Positions 53,954 through 64,000 of a stretch of DNA of 64,000 nt are shown here, in pieces (position 1 is the stretch's first letter; each line of letters opens with the position of its first letter). A model generated the notes under the pieces. The model saw only the letters and a list, made by a program, of their open reading frames with translations. It was not told where the DNA came from and searched no databases. This stretch comes from Campanula takesimana (taxonomy: Eukaryota; Streptophyta; Magnoliopsida; Asterales; Campanulaceae): contig JAOWBW010000163.1 in assembly GCA_026119855.1 (NCBI GenBank), forward strand, positions 124,001 through 188,000, written 5' to 3'. The position numbers were made by a program, and so were the translations under genes.

Positions 53954-54691
53954 AAAAACCTTTCAATAAGAAATTCATGGCATCATCAATAGCTTTTCCG
54001 TTGGGCCAACTATTAACATACAAGTGATTTCTTTAATTTATATAGAAAATCATAATAAGTTAACATAACTACAAATTATATCACCTTTGAGCAGAAATAA
54101 TTCGAGTCACGTAACTTAGTATTTTCAAGTCATTATATTCATAATAAAAATAAAATCTTCCGTTGGGCCGATTAAATTCTTAAAATGAACATTTATAAGG
54201 TGATTTTGTTAGCTTAATTTATCTCAATAATGAACTTCCTTTGGGCCGTTCATTACTAAACAAAATTAAAAATCACAAATACTAGTCCAAAACATGTAAA
54301 ATGAACTTTTATAAGGTGATTTTCAATAGCTTAATTCGTTTAAATAATGAACTTTCGTTGGGCCGTTCATTGCTTAAACGAAATAAGAATCACAAATATT
54401 AGTTCAAAATACGCAAATGGGCATGTATAAAATCGTAAGTTTATATGTGCTCAAAACTTTTAACTAGCAATAACATATTTAAAATTAGTCAAAATAGTTA
54501 TTTTTATACATAAGTATCCCATTAATAACTAGCTAATTTAAACTAAATTATACTACTCATTTATAGATTATGTTACTGAAACAAGTATTACTATTTTGGT
54601 TTGCACCACATTACATGTAAATATCAGTTAAAAATTTGCAATATAATAAGAAGCAAGTTAACTTCATAGTACGATTATAGACAAATCACAA
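53954..54691 (-). other. Copia A leader; gag lost, CGTTGGGCC repeats
   Basis: The space where gag should start has no ORF. It contains four imperfect blocks around CCGTTGGGCCG / GTTGGGCCGTTCATT (54000, 54162, 54243, 54357) spaced about 80-160 bp with AAGGTGATTTT between. Confidence 0.6.
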
Positions 54692-55199
54692 TGTAAGAAC
54701 ATTAAGCTCTTAAGACTTGAGTTCATAATCAAGTAGCGGATTAATTTTCATATGAACAAATAGAATAGATCGAAGACATACCGGAAGCCATTGAAAAGTT
54801 GAATCCGGATGATAATGTGGAACGAGCCTTCGAACTTTGTCTTGATTTTCACCTCCTTGGCCTATTGCACATACGATAGAGTGTGTGTATTTTCTTTTAG
54901 GAGCGATAGGGTAAAAGTTATGATACCCTAATTCCCAAAAGGCATTAATATAAATAGGCAGGAGATGGAACCAAAACCCTAAACCTAATCGATCTCCACC
55001 GTCTATCAAGGTGTATAGAAAGATATTGGGCCCATTAAGGTTTAGTACAATTTTAATTGTACTAGATGACTACATTAACTTAGTCCATAATGTTATTTGA
55101 CTAAAATTAATTAATTAGGCCCGTATCAATAATTTTGGTTCACATACTAAGTTGAACCCGTAGGTCACATAATTGGGCTAGACCCCATCGGGTCTAACA
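54692..55199 (-). repeat. 5' LTR of Copia A
   Basis: 508 bp, partner of 49527-50033. Confidence 0.93.
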
Positions 55200-56209
55200 A
55201 AGTGTCCCTAAGATAAAGAGACTTTCGAATTAATATTAGAAGCACTTCAAAATATTAATTCCGGCGAACTACTTTGATGCTTGAGAAATTCCAGACTTGA
55301 AAGAAGAAAAATATGCAACAATATGCTAGAGGGAAGAGAGAAAGGATTGTAGGATGATTATGGGATGTTTAAGTGAATTGTCAAATGAGGGGAGGGCTTT
55401 ATATAATAAGTGAAGAGGCAAGGAGCCTTTTGGGGAATAGACACAAATAGTGTCTGGTGGAATCTAGGCCGTCAGATCAAATTGGAATAAAGGCCTGAGA
55501 TCAGGCAGCCGAAGCATCATGAACCGAACCGACACGGGTCGGTTCGACTCAAACCACCACCCGAACCGGCGTGACCCTAACCGCTCCAAACCGCCCAGAT
55601 GCCTTCTCGGTTGGGCCGCTCCAGAAGAGCCCAATCCGCCAAACCCATTTCCAGTTGAACCAAGATCTCGGGCCGACCTACCATCGAGCCCACCTTAGCC
55701 AAAAATTTAAGCTCCATAGCTCCCAGCGACCGATGCAAAGTGCAAAGTGCGATCTAAACCTCCCATTCCGCCCTTCGGCGCTTCGCGCCGCTTTGCACCG
55801 CTTCGCGGGTTATGGTTTGATTTTGAGCAAGCTCAAAATTAACCCATTTCCCTACTAGCTTGCATGGTTGGCCCAATAGCCCACTTGGTTGGCCCAAGAA
55901 GGATACAACTTGATGACTCCTCCTTAGATGCCCACATTAATATGTTGGCTTGAATTCCCCTTTTTTAGCAATGTGGGATGTAACTCCCATTTGCCTATTT
56001 ACTCTTCAACTATTATCTTAAATTGCTAACTTTAGGCATTAATTTCTCATTCACCCGAAATTAGTTTTGAGAATATAAATATACCATTTTAATCTACTCC
56101 GAACGTAGATTAATAATCTGCAACTTAAATTCATTTTCCATAAAATGAATACTCTTGGAATTTTGGTCAAAGTTAGGTCTAACCTAATTTTCTATACCAA
56201 TTTCCAACA
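55200..56209 (-). repeat. Main part of the Copia B 3' LTR
   Basis: Continues the LTR cut at 49526. Compared with the 5' LTR it has an extra ~180 bp (about 55,510-55,690) rich in GAACCG, and an extra GC-rich inverted stretch GGCGCTTCGCGCCGCTTTGC near 55,777. These were probably lost from the other copy. Confidence 0.85.
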
Positions 56210-56756
56210 ATCCCCCACATGAATGACAATTAATGCATGTATGCAGATTCGTCTGGATTTCCTCGTGAACCATTATTGCATCTGGATAGGTAGCTTGTGG
56301 CCTTGAACCTTCCGTAGTAAAATACTATCGGATTTACTAGCCATTTGGTAGCGTGATGCCTTGAACCAATGACTGTATAGTGTAAACCAAGACAATAGTA
56401 CTCACACAATAACAGCTCAAACATTGTATCGTTTTCACGTTTTTGTCCATTTCGGCCTTGGACCATATCTTAGTTTCATAAGCGTTCAGTTAGAAGCGGC
56501 CATGTCCTTCTCACTTATATAGGTGATCTCCTATCAAGAGTATCCTGCTAGACTCTACCTTTTAGGTATAGGAATCATTAAAAGTCCAATGACTTAACCT
56601 CACCACTGTTGTAGGGACTTACACTTGGACGGTCTAGGAATGGGTTGAAACGAGTTCCAAGTGTTTCACTCGAACTTTCATAACTTGGTTGTCTCATTGA
56701 ACCAAGGTTCTGGGATCTCCAGTTCTCAAGGTTGAGTGTCCGTTATGATTGTTCAT

Positions 56757-59201
56757 TTATTTATGGATTTTTAATCCCATTCCCCTTACCAATTTTTCCA
56801 ATTGATCTCTACTTATACCTTTGGTAAACGGATCCGCTAAGTTATCTTTTGACTTTATATAGTCTACTGTAATAACTCATCTTGAGATCAATTGTCTAAT
56901 GGTATTATGTCTGCGACGAATATGTCAAGACTTACCATTGTACATACTAATTTGTGCCCTTGTAATTGCAGATTGACTATCGTAGTGAATTAACATTGCT
57001 GGCACGGGCTTTTTCCAACACGGAATATCTTCTAGGGAGTTCTTAAGCCATTCAGCTTCTTCTGCTGCTTTGTCCAAAGCAATAACCTCGGATTCCATTG
57101 TAGATCGATCTATACACGTTTGCTTGGAAGATTTCCATGACATTGCTCCTCCACCAATAGTGAATACAAACCCACTTGTAGACTTGGAGGCTTTTGTGTC
57201 CGATATCCAATTTGCATCACAGTATCCTTCTAATATTGCTGGATATCTACAATAAAGTATACCATAGTCCAATGTATAATTCAGGTATCTTAACACCTTA
57301 GTCAAGGCTTTCCGATGCTCTGCACTTGGATTACTAGTGAACCTACTTATTTTACTCACTGAATATGCAATATCCGGACGAGTGCAATTGGTTAAGTACA
57401 TTAGACTACAAATTATCCTTGCATATTCCAATTGAGAAACTGGTTCCCCTTTATTCTTAGACAAGTGTAGACTCAGGTCTACATGTGTCTTAGAAGATTG
57501 ACTATCATATGCATTGAATTTTCGAAGAAAATTTTCAATGTAATGTGATTAGGATAGGATTATTCCTTCTAATGTTCTAGAAATTTTTATTCCTAATATA
57601 ACATCAGCTACTCCCAAGTCCTTCATATCAAAATGTTTCTTTAATAGGCCTTTAGTATTCATGACTAAATCATGACTACTTCCCATTATAAGCATGTCGT
57701 CTACATAAAGGAAAATAATAACAAAAGAGTTACTTGTTCCTTTAATGTATACACACTTGTCACATTCATTGATCTTGAAGCCATTTGACAACATAGTTCG
57801 GTCAAACTTATGATGCCATTGTTTAGGTGCTTGCTTAAGTCCATATAAAGACTTTACAAGTTTACAGACCTTTCGCTCTTTCCCAGGAGCAACAAAACCT
57901 TCGGGCTGATCCATATAGATCTCTTCTTCTAGGTATCCATTTAAGAAGGCTGTCTTCACATCCATTTGATGTATCTCAAGTTTATGCAAAGCTGCAATAG
58001 CAATGAGAACACGAATGGATGTGATCCTAGTCACAAGAGAATATGTATCAAAGAAATCATATCCCTCTTTTTGTCTAAACCCTTTGGCTACTAACCGGGC
58101 TTTGTACTTATCAATAGATCCATCAGCCTTATACTTCCTTTTAAGGATCCATTTGCAACCTAATGGTTTACATCCTGGAGGGAGATCGACCAACTCCCAA
58201 GTATGATTTTGCATTATAGAATCTATTTCACTGTTAATAACCTCTTGCCAGAACGGAGCATCCGGACTGGACAATGCTTCTTTAACAGATGCTGGTTCAT
58301 TCTCTAACATGAATGAAACAAAATCAGGACCAAAGGTTTTAGCCACTTTTGCTCTCTTGCTGCGCCTTGGTTCTTCTTCTCCTTCTAGAGGAGAATCATT
58401 AGCAACTTCATAATTTCTCTTATTATAAATTACTTCATTCCTTTCCTTGGATGGAAATATAGTTTCAAAGAATACTGCGTTCCTTGATTCTATAGCCATT
58501 CCTTCCGTTATATCAGGAACATCAGACTTTTGTACTACAAATCTATAAGAAGCGCTATTGCTTACATATCCGATGAAAACACATTCAATCATTTTAGGAC
58601 CGATTTTGACTTGCTTTGGTTTAGGTACCTCGACCTTAGCCAAACACCCCCACACTCGAAGATATTTATAAGACGGTTTACGATTATGCCATAATTCGTA
58701 AGGTGTCTCTTTCTTATCCTTGTGTGGTATCTTATTAAGAATATAATTCGCTGATAAGATTGCTTCGCCCCACAAGTTATCGGGTAAACCTGAACTTATC
58801 AACATCGCATTCATCATCTCTTTAAGAGTACGATTTTTGCGTTCAGCGACTCCATTAGACTGAGGCGTATAAGGTGCAGTCGTTTGATGAATTATGCCGG
58901 ATTCCCAGCATATATCTTCAAACGGCGCAACATACTCTCCTCCTCTGTCGCTTTGAATCTTCTTAATTTTTGTATTAAGTTGATTCTCGACTTCATTCTT
59001 ATAAGTCATGAAGGCATTTAAGGCTTCATCCTTGCTTCTTAACAGGTATACATACCAATACCTCCTGCAATCGTCTATAAAAGTAATGAAGTACTTTTTC
59101 CCACCTCTAGTTTGCACAAACTTTAGATCACATATATATGTGTGAACTAATTCCAGAGGTTTCGTGTTTCTTATTAACGAGGGAAATGGCACCTTCGCCA
59201 T
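56757..59201 (-). pseudogene. Copia B pol (INT-RT-RH), in-frame stops only
   Basis: Integrase has its CxxC half of the zinc finger (CEICVEKK) and catalytic motifs (ITFIDDCRRYWY, IQSDRGGEY, NGVAERKNRT). RT follows (KYKARLVAKGFRQKEG, MDVKTAFLNG, FLYVDDMLIMG), then RNase H (YCDANWISD, STSGFVFT, E in STMESEVIAL), reading to TAA at 56757-56759. No frameshift is seen, but TAA at 57549-57551, TGA at 56925-56927 and another TGA near 56,880 interrupt it. It is continuous with gag at 59247-60587 across one more stop. Very well preserved apart from the stops. Confidence 0.92.
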
Positions 59202-59246
59202 TTTTTTCTCTACACAAATTTCACACTTATTAGTTGAATCAAACTT

Positions 59247-60587
59247 TTATTTGGGTATCAATTCTTGCTTCTTAACAGGTATACATAAAAATACCTCAAG
59301 GTAACCCTTTACAATAAACTGACCATTTTTGGTCAAAACAAATTTGTCTGATTCGAATACTAGTTTAAATCCAGATTTGCTCAACAACGTGCCGGAGACA
59401 AGATTCTTCCGGATGTCAGGGACATGCAGTACATCCACCAGAGTCAACTCCTTTCCAGAAGTCATCTTCAACACTACCTTTCCGAGCCCTACGACATCAG
59501 ATGTAGCCGAGTTTCTCATATACAACTTCCTTCCGTTGATTGGGGTATAGGAAGAGAAACTCTCTTTATCAGAGCATATGTGGCGGGTAGCACCAGTATC
59601 TATCCACCACTGCTTGAGGTTGTCGTCCAAATTTGCAATGTTGGCTTCAAACACCACAGCCGTCAGGTCCATATCATCTGTCTCGATGATGTGAGCTTGA
59701 CCCTTGCCCTTCTTGTTGTCCTTCTTAGGAAACTGGCAGTCTTTGGCCCTATGCCCGGGTTGTCCACACTGGTAGCAGTCCCCCTTAAACCTCTTAGCTT
59801 GACTTTTCTTGCCATGCTCGAGAGTCCTCTTCTTGCTGTTATTGCTTGTCTCGGAAAGATGAACCTTGGCTTCTTTCCCCTTTGACTTTGCCTCTTGCAA
59901 GCGATTACTCTCTTCAATCTGAAGTCGAACGATCAATTCTTCTACCTTCATTTCCTTGCGTTTATGTTTCAGGTAGTTCTTGAAATCGGACCATCCCGGT
60001 GGCAATTTCTCTATGATTGCTTCCACTTTGAATGGTTCATTAAAAATCATCCCTTCAGACGCTAAGTCATGAAGTGTGATTTGAATATCTTCTACTTGGG
60101 TGACCACCCGCTTGGAATCAATCATTTTGAAGTCAAGGAATTTGCCGACGACAAAATTTCTTTGCCCTGGCATCTTCGATTTTATACTTCTTTTCAGAGA
60201 TTCCCACAACTCCTTGGCAGTGCTCACTAAACAGTATACACTGTAGAGAGAGTCATCAAGCCCATTGAGTATGTAATTTCTACACATGAAATTACCGTGG
60301 TCCCAAGTTTCCTTGGACGTGATCCTTAGTGGATCAGTCTTATCCTCCGCCACATCAGGCGGTGCTTCCTTTAGGTACTTCTGTACGTTGAGGGTCGTTA
60401 GGTAGAATAGCATCGTCTGCTGCCATCTTTTGAAGTCGATCCCGGTAAACTTATCAGGTTTTTCTCCGTGCGTCGAGTGAACATGAGTAGCAACTGAAAC
60501 GGGAACGGAGGCAGAGCCGGAACCACCACTGGAATTCTTCGACTGGTTCTCGGTATCTTTGGAGGCTGGAGCTTTTCCGGTTTCCAT
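59247..60587 (-). pseudogene. Copia B gag-protease, fused upstream of pol with a scar
   Basis: 446 residues from METGKAPASKD. The UBN2-type gag domain (FTGIDFKRWQQTMLFYL, LPPGWSDFKNYLKHKRKEM) is followed by a basic linker, one zinc knuckle CYQCGQPGHRAKDC, and protease WWIDTGATRHIC. After VFESDKFVL the gag-pre-integrase segment with its WHxRLGH histidines is missing. A 34-bp insert and TAA at 59247-59249 occupy the scar. The remaining frame is intact. It would form the capsid; the stop separates it from pol. Confidence 0.9.
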
Positions 60588-60627
60588 ATCTCAAGAAAAC
60601 TTAGTACGAAAAAAATTGTCTTACGAT

Positions 60628-61580
60628 TGTTGTCTGGTAGCACCTAAAAATAAGTTTTCTTGCTAATAAATTTGAACCGAAAATAATAAAAGGGTAAAGT
60701 CGAGTCCAGTATCAATACTGTATTCGTAAGATAAATTTGCCCCGTACAACTGCTCACAGTCTTGGAAAAGTGTCCCTAAGATAAAATGACTTTCAAATTA
60801 ATATTAGAAGCAATTCAAAATATTAATTCCGGCGAACTACTTTGACGCCTGAGAAATTCCAGACTTGAAAGAAGAAAAATATGCAACAATATGCTAGAGA
60901 GAAGAGAGAAAGGATTGTACGATGATTATGGGATGTTTGAGTGAATTGTAAAATGAGGGGAGGGCTTTTTATATAATAAGTGAAGAGGCAAGGAGCCTTT
61001 TGGGGAATAGACACAAATAGTGTCTGGTGGAATCTGGGCCGTCAGATCAGATTGGAATGGAGGGCTGAGATCAGGCAGCCCACCTTAGCCAAAAATTTAA
61101 GCTCTACAGCTCCCAGCGACCGATGCGAAGTGCAAAGTGCGCCCTAAACCGCCTATTCTGCCCTTCGTGCCACTTCGCGGGCTATGGGTTGATTTTGAGC
61201 AAGCTCAAAATTAACCCATTTCCCTACTAGCTTGCATGGTTGGCCCAAAAGCCCACTTGGTTGGCCCAAGGAGGATACAACTTGATGACTCCTCCTTAGA
61301 TGCCCACATTAATATGTTGGCTTGAATTACCCTTTCTTAGCAATGTGGGATGTAACTCCCATTTGCCTATTTACTCTTCAATTATTATCTTAAATTGCTA
61401 ACTTTAAGCATTTATTTCTCATTCACCCGAAATTAGTTTTGAGAATATAAATATACCACTTTAATCTACTCCGAACGTAGATTAATAATTTGCAACTTAA
61501 ATTCATTTTCATAAAATGAATACTCTTGGAATTTTGGTCAAAGTTAGGTTAAACCTAATTTTCTATACCAATTTCCAACA
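60628..61580 (-). repeat. 5' LTR of Copia B
   Basis: 953 bp, with a TATA-like TATATAATAAG complement near 60,975 and a GC-rich patch at 61115-61190. The reverse-strand end TGTTGTCTGG borders the gag leader. Confidence 0.9.
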
Positions 61581-61698
61581 ATCCCCCAGATGAATGACAA
61601 TTAATGCATGTATGCAGATTCGTCTGATTTCCTCGTGAACCATTATTGCATCTGGATATGTAGCTTGTGGCCTTGAACCTTCCGTAGTAAAATACTAT
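61581..61698 (-). repeat. 3'-interior fragment of a second Copia B copy
   Basis: Matches 56210-56328 (ATCCCCCAGATGAATGACAA and following) almost exactly, in the same orientation as the adjoining LTR. It is cut at 61699 by the next element. Confidence 0.9.
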
Positions 61699-62669
61699 TG
61701 TAGACACCCCATTTTGAACTCACATTTATGATTACACTACTCTTGTGTCTCGTCTTTGTGTTTGGATGAAAACTCGTTAGTTTCGTTAAGTTTCTAACTG
61801 ACTCCGTTAGTCTGGAGCTAAATTGAACAAAGAAACTTTAGACAAGGACAAAACAGTATTAAAACACTGGATGCCTCGTACGAGACATCAATGTCTCGTA
61901 CGAGACATCTCCTCTGTCTGCGGGAATAATCCACTTTCCTTCTCCGTCCCGATCTCTTTCTTGGCCAACACTCTCCTAATCCGGGGAATATCCAATAGGA
62001 AGCTTCCTAGGTGATTTCCTGCCTCCTTTAACCTCTCCAAATAAGGACTTTATTTCCTACTAGACTTAGGACTCCTAGACTTGGTCCCTAAGTAATCCAA
62101 TACCTATAAAAATAGAGTCTTTCACCACAAAAAGGGGTTAACGACTCTCTGATCAGTCTCTCCCAAAGGAATCCCGTTTTTATTCCTCCCTCACACCAAA
62201 ACACCATCAAAAACTCTTCTTTTCAAGCCAAAGTCATCACAAAACTCTTGGATCTTCAAGCCCTTAGTCAAGGCCATCAATTGGAATCTCAAGAACGCTT
62301 TAGGTAAACTCCCACGCTTTTAATCTCCGCATCTCATCTCTTTATTTGTTTTAAAGTAGTGTAATCCCATCAAAAGGATCAGCCTAGAGCCTCTCCAATC
62401 CATGGATATGGTCTCGAAGCACATGATCCGACATTCCAATAATTAAGAAATTAATTATTGGCTTTACTTGTTTTAATTGTTTATTCTTTATTTGATTAAA
62501 AACACCTAAGCTAGACCAATCCTAGATTGGGTGGATTGGGTGCTCCTTGACCTTCCCAATCCATAAATTAACCCCAAACTCAAGAATCTCACGGTCCGTG
62601 TTCCGTTCAACAACATGGTGGCGACTCTCAAATCTAAAAGGAGAGCGGGTATCTTCTCGGGTGCAAACA
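61699..62669 (+). repeat. 5' LTR of Tat-3
   Basis: 971 bp, TGTAGACACC...GTGCAAACA. U3 holds CTCGTACGAG (61875-61884) and the perfect 16-bp palindrome TGTCTCGTACGAGACA (61892-61907). TATA box TATAAAAA is near 62105. Confidence 0.82.
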
Positions 62670-62670
62670 G

Positions 62671-62689
62671 TGGCGACTCTGCTGGTGAC
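62671..62689 (+). other. Primer-binding site of Tat-3
   Basis: TGGCGACTCTGCTGGTGAC, one base different from the Tat-1 PBS, one base after the LTR. Confidence 0.78.
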
Positions 62690-62807
62690 TTAATTTAAGT
62701 GGGTTATACTTGCGTACAAATTAGGTGTTTTTAATCTCTGTATTTTTTGCAAAATAATATATTTTTACTGAATTTTTCTGTGAATTTTCGGACTGCTCTT
62801 TTTTTTT

Positions 62808-62913
62808 AAACTGTTCTGTCTTGAATCTGGGTTCCGGGAGAGATATCCCGTACGATATATCAAATCCCTCGTACGAGGTATTCCTTCTTGCCCAGAATTA
62901 TTTGCAGAACAGT
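62808..62913 (+). other. Leader hairpin of Tat-3, reverse-complement related to its U3
   Basis: ACTGTTCTG (62810-62818) pairs with CAGAACAGT (62905-62913), then TCTGGG (62826-62831) with CCCAGA (62891-62896). CTCGTACGAG (62868-62877) lies in the loop region. Confidence 0.65.
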
Positions 62914-63257
62914 CCCTGCACTTCAAACTACAGAACAGTCCATAAATTTTCAAAAAACTGCAGATCAGTCCCTAGACTTTAAAAAAAAAAAACGTTTTTT
63001 TTCTTGTTTTACTCTGTCCCCATATGTGCAATAAATGATTTATGTCATATACATGTTTTGTTTTTGCACTAACATCTTTTGCAGCGGAGTATAAAAAATG
63101 AATAAATTATGGATAACTACTATACTCATTCCCTAGTTTATTTTGCACCCATTAACGGGTAATAATGGAAACACTGTGAGTACTTCTATCCCTCTCTTCT
63201 ATGTGCTCCTAAGTGCTTGTGTGCTCTTCCTCTCCTCAAAAACTTTTCAAACTCGAA

Positions 63258-63309
63258 CTACGTTGACCTGAGTCTCTCTTTCTTTTTCTGAAGATTGAGA
63301 GAAACGTAG
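63258..63309 (+). other. CTACG...CGTAG stem-loop, copy E
   Basis: Outer CTACG/CGTAG; inner CTCTC/GAGAG with a long T-rich loop; 5' bulge TTGACCTGAG. GGCAACC follows. Located about 570 bp after the PBS of Tat-3. Confidence 0.6.
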
Positions 63310-64000
63310 GCAACCACTTTGGTCCGGTCAATCTTTTACTCGCTTTCAAAAAAAACTCTCTATTTTTCCTTTGACACCTATAACTTGACTCTCACACACA
63401 TGCACGCATGTAGATTAATTGCACTACATACCCTATAAACCCGAGTCCCAATAGGAGGACGGATGTCGGTCAGCACCCCCACTCTACGAGTGGCACTCGC
63501 CGGTCTCTCCAAAGATGGTGTACCCACTCCGTGACACGCTCCTAGACTGTATTAATGGGGAGCCTTAGCCGTAACCCCTGCATCAACCTCATGCATACAT
63601 ACTAGTCAATAGGACACTCCTTGTGACCGGTCGGTTTGATTCTTAGGATTGTTTTAATCTTTGTCCAAGATAACGCTATTCATACAATCTATAATCCTCC
63701 CTTCATGAATTGTTGACGAATGTCCCTTCGGTAAAATTTGTTGGACAAGGGATTGCGATGGTGAAATGAGAATTTTTCTACGAGGATTTGAGTCTAGTCT
63801 CTCTCACCGTCAAAATCCTATGTTTGACAAAGTCCCTTTCGATTGTCCCTTACAAGAATTCATAAGGTTTGATTGCATAAACGGCGTTGTTTAAAAAAGT
63901 GCAAAACATTTACGGAATTAGTTAGGTTTGGCTAAATTTGATGGTGGATTCCGATGAGAATATGGGACCTTTGCCCAAATTGTCCGTTTGGGAGAGTGCA
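63310..64000 (+). other. Tat-3 leader, non-coding
   Basis: No ORF. Text similar in style to 17,640-18,080 of Tat-1 (TCCGATGAGAATATGGGACC near 63,951 echoes 18,038-18,062), so the gag of this element probably starts beyond the window. Confidence 0.5.

Larger units (their letters stand above)
49527..55199 (-). mobile_element. Copia A: Copia LTR element, minus strand (TSD AAGTG)
   Basis: 5673 bp with 507/508-bp LTRs (TGTAAGAACATT...GGGTCTAGCA/AACA) and perfect duplication AAGTG (49522-49526, 55200-55204). The target is the LTR of Copia B. A purine tract complement TTCTCCCAC follows the left LTR at 50034. The pol is broken and most of gag is missing. Confidence 0.93.
49382..61580 (-). mobile_element. 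Copia B: Copia LTR element, minus strand, with Copia A nested in its 3' LTR
   Basis: LTRs share TGTTGTCTGGTAGCAC at one edge and ATTTCCAACA at the other. Left (3') LTR: 49382-49526 plus 55200-56209, split by Copia A. Right (5') LTR: 60628-61580. The purine tract complement ATCCCCCACAT adjoins the left LTR at 56210. gag and pol fill 56757-60587. No flanking duplication can be scored because the right side continues as more Copia sequence. Confidence 0.9.
61699..64000 (+). mobile_element. Tat-3: 5' part of another Tat/Ogre-like LTR element
   Basis: The LTR 61699-62669, PBS and a long leader are in the window; the rest lies beyond it. The likely target duplication is ACTAT (61694-61698), but the other side is unseen. 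The LTR start TGTAGACACCCC and PBS match Tat-1; most of the remainder does not, so it is a different subfamily. No ORF is reached by 64,000. Confidence 0.8.

Overview
The window is nuclear DNA of a flowering plant, most likely a eudicot. It is AT-rich, has GT-AG introns, and consists almost entirely of transposable elements in several nested layers. I found no intact host gene, no tRNA or rRNA gene and no CRISPR array. The species cannot be read from the sequence. Every large coding region is a transposon gene and nearly all are broken by stops, frameshifts or insertions, which suggests old repeat-rich heterochromatin. The exception in age is one very young, non-coding-rich LTR element.

Left part (1-13,000) holds DNA transposons. 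Positions 1-7,000 are a degenerate Mutator-like element (MULE). It has a mudrA-type transposase on + and, converging on it, a broken KAONASHI-like gene on - (N-terminal domain, coiled coil, Ulp1/C48 SUMO-protease domain). Arrays of a GTCTTATA/TAAGAC motif fill the spaces and introns. MITEs follow: two hAT-type elements with perfect 8-bp target duplications and ACCGG-repeat cores (7609-8215, 12060-12766), a Stowaway (8928-9214), and two foldback elements set in (TA)n, the larger with an inverting 114-bp array.

Middle (13,400-35,000): a CACTA fragment (TIR at 13417, degenerate exons to about 25,225) is split by a 9.2-kb Tat/Ogre-like element (15326-24549, TSD GGCAC). That element encodes only a short gag-like protein. 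A truncated chromovirus-type LTR (25446-26910) follows, then an inverted relative of the Tat element (26911-34983, minus) whose LTR is split by a plus-strand Tat-like block rich in degenerate minisatellites.

Right-middle (34,984-49,100): a Tekay-like Ty3 chromovirus has 2.5-kb LTRs, gag, and pol with a chromodomain. A 2.8-kb solo LTR (TSD GCAAA) sits in its gag and the RT catalytic motif is destroyed. It joins a short non-autonomous Copia-type element on the minus strand that carries a third hAT element (46628-48072) with possible gene-derived cargo. A Stowaway-like MITE follows.

Right part (49,382-64,000): Copia A (minus, 49527-55199) lies inside the 3' LTR of Copia B (minus, 49382-61580), with TSD AAGTG. 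Sequence beyond the Copia B 5' LTR shows it was once part of a tandem sharing one LTR. At 61699 another Tat-like LTR element starts and runs off the window.

The main new observations concern LTR-element RNA. (1) In two different Tat-like elements a GC-rich palindromic hairpin in U3 has a reverse-complementary partner in the leader just after the primer-binding site, so the 5' and 3' ends of the genomic RNA could pair. (2) A compact CTACG...CGTAG stem-loop occurs five times in Tat-like sequence with compensatory stem changes. (3) Three chromovirus-type LTRs carry what looks like a complete intron inside the LTR. (4) Unrelated minisatellites occupy the same 3' position in sister Tat elements.
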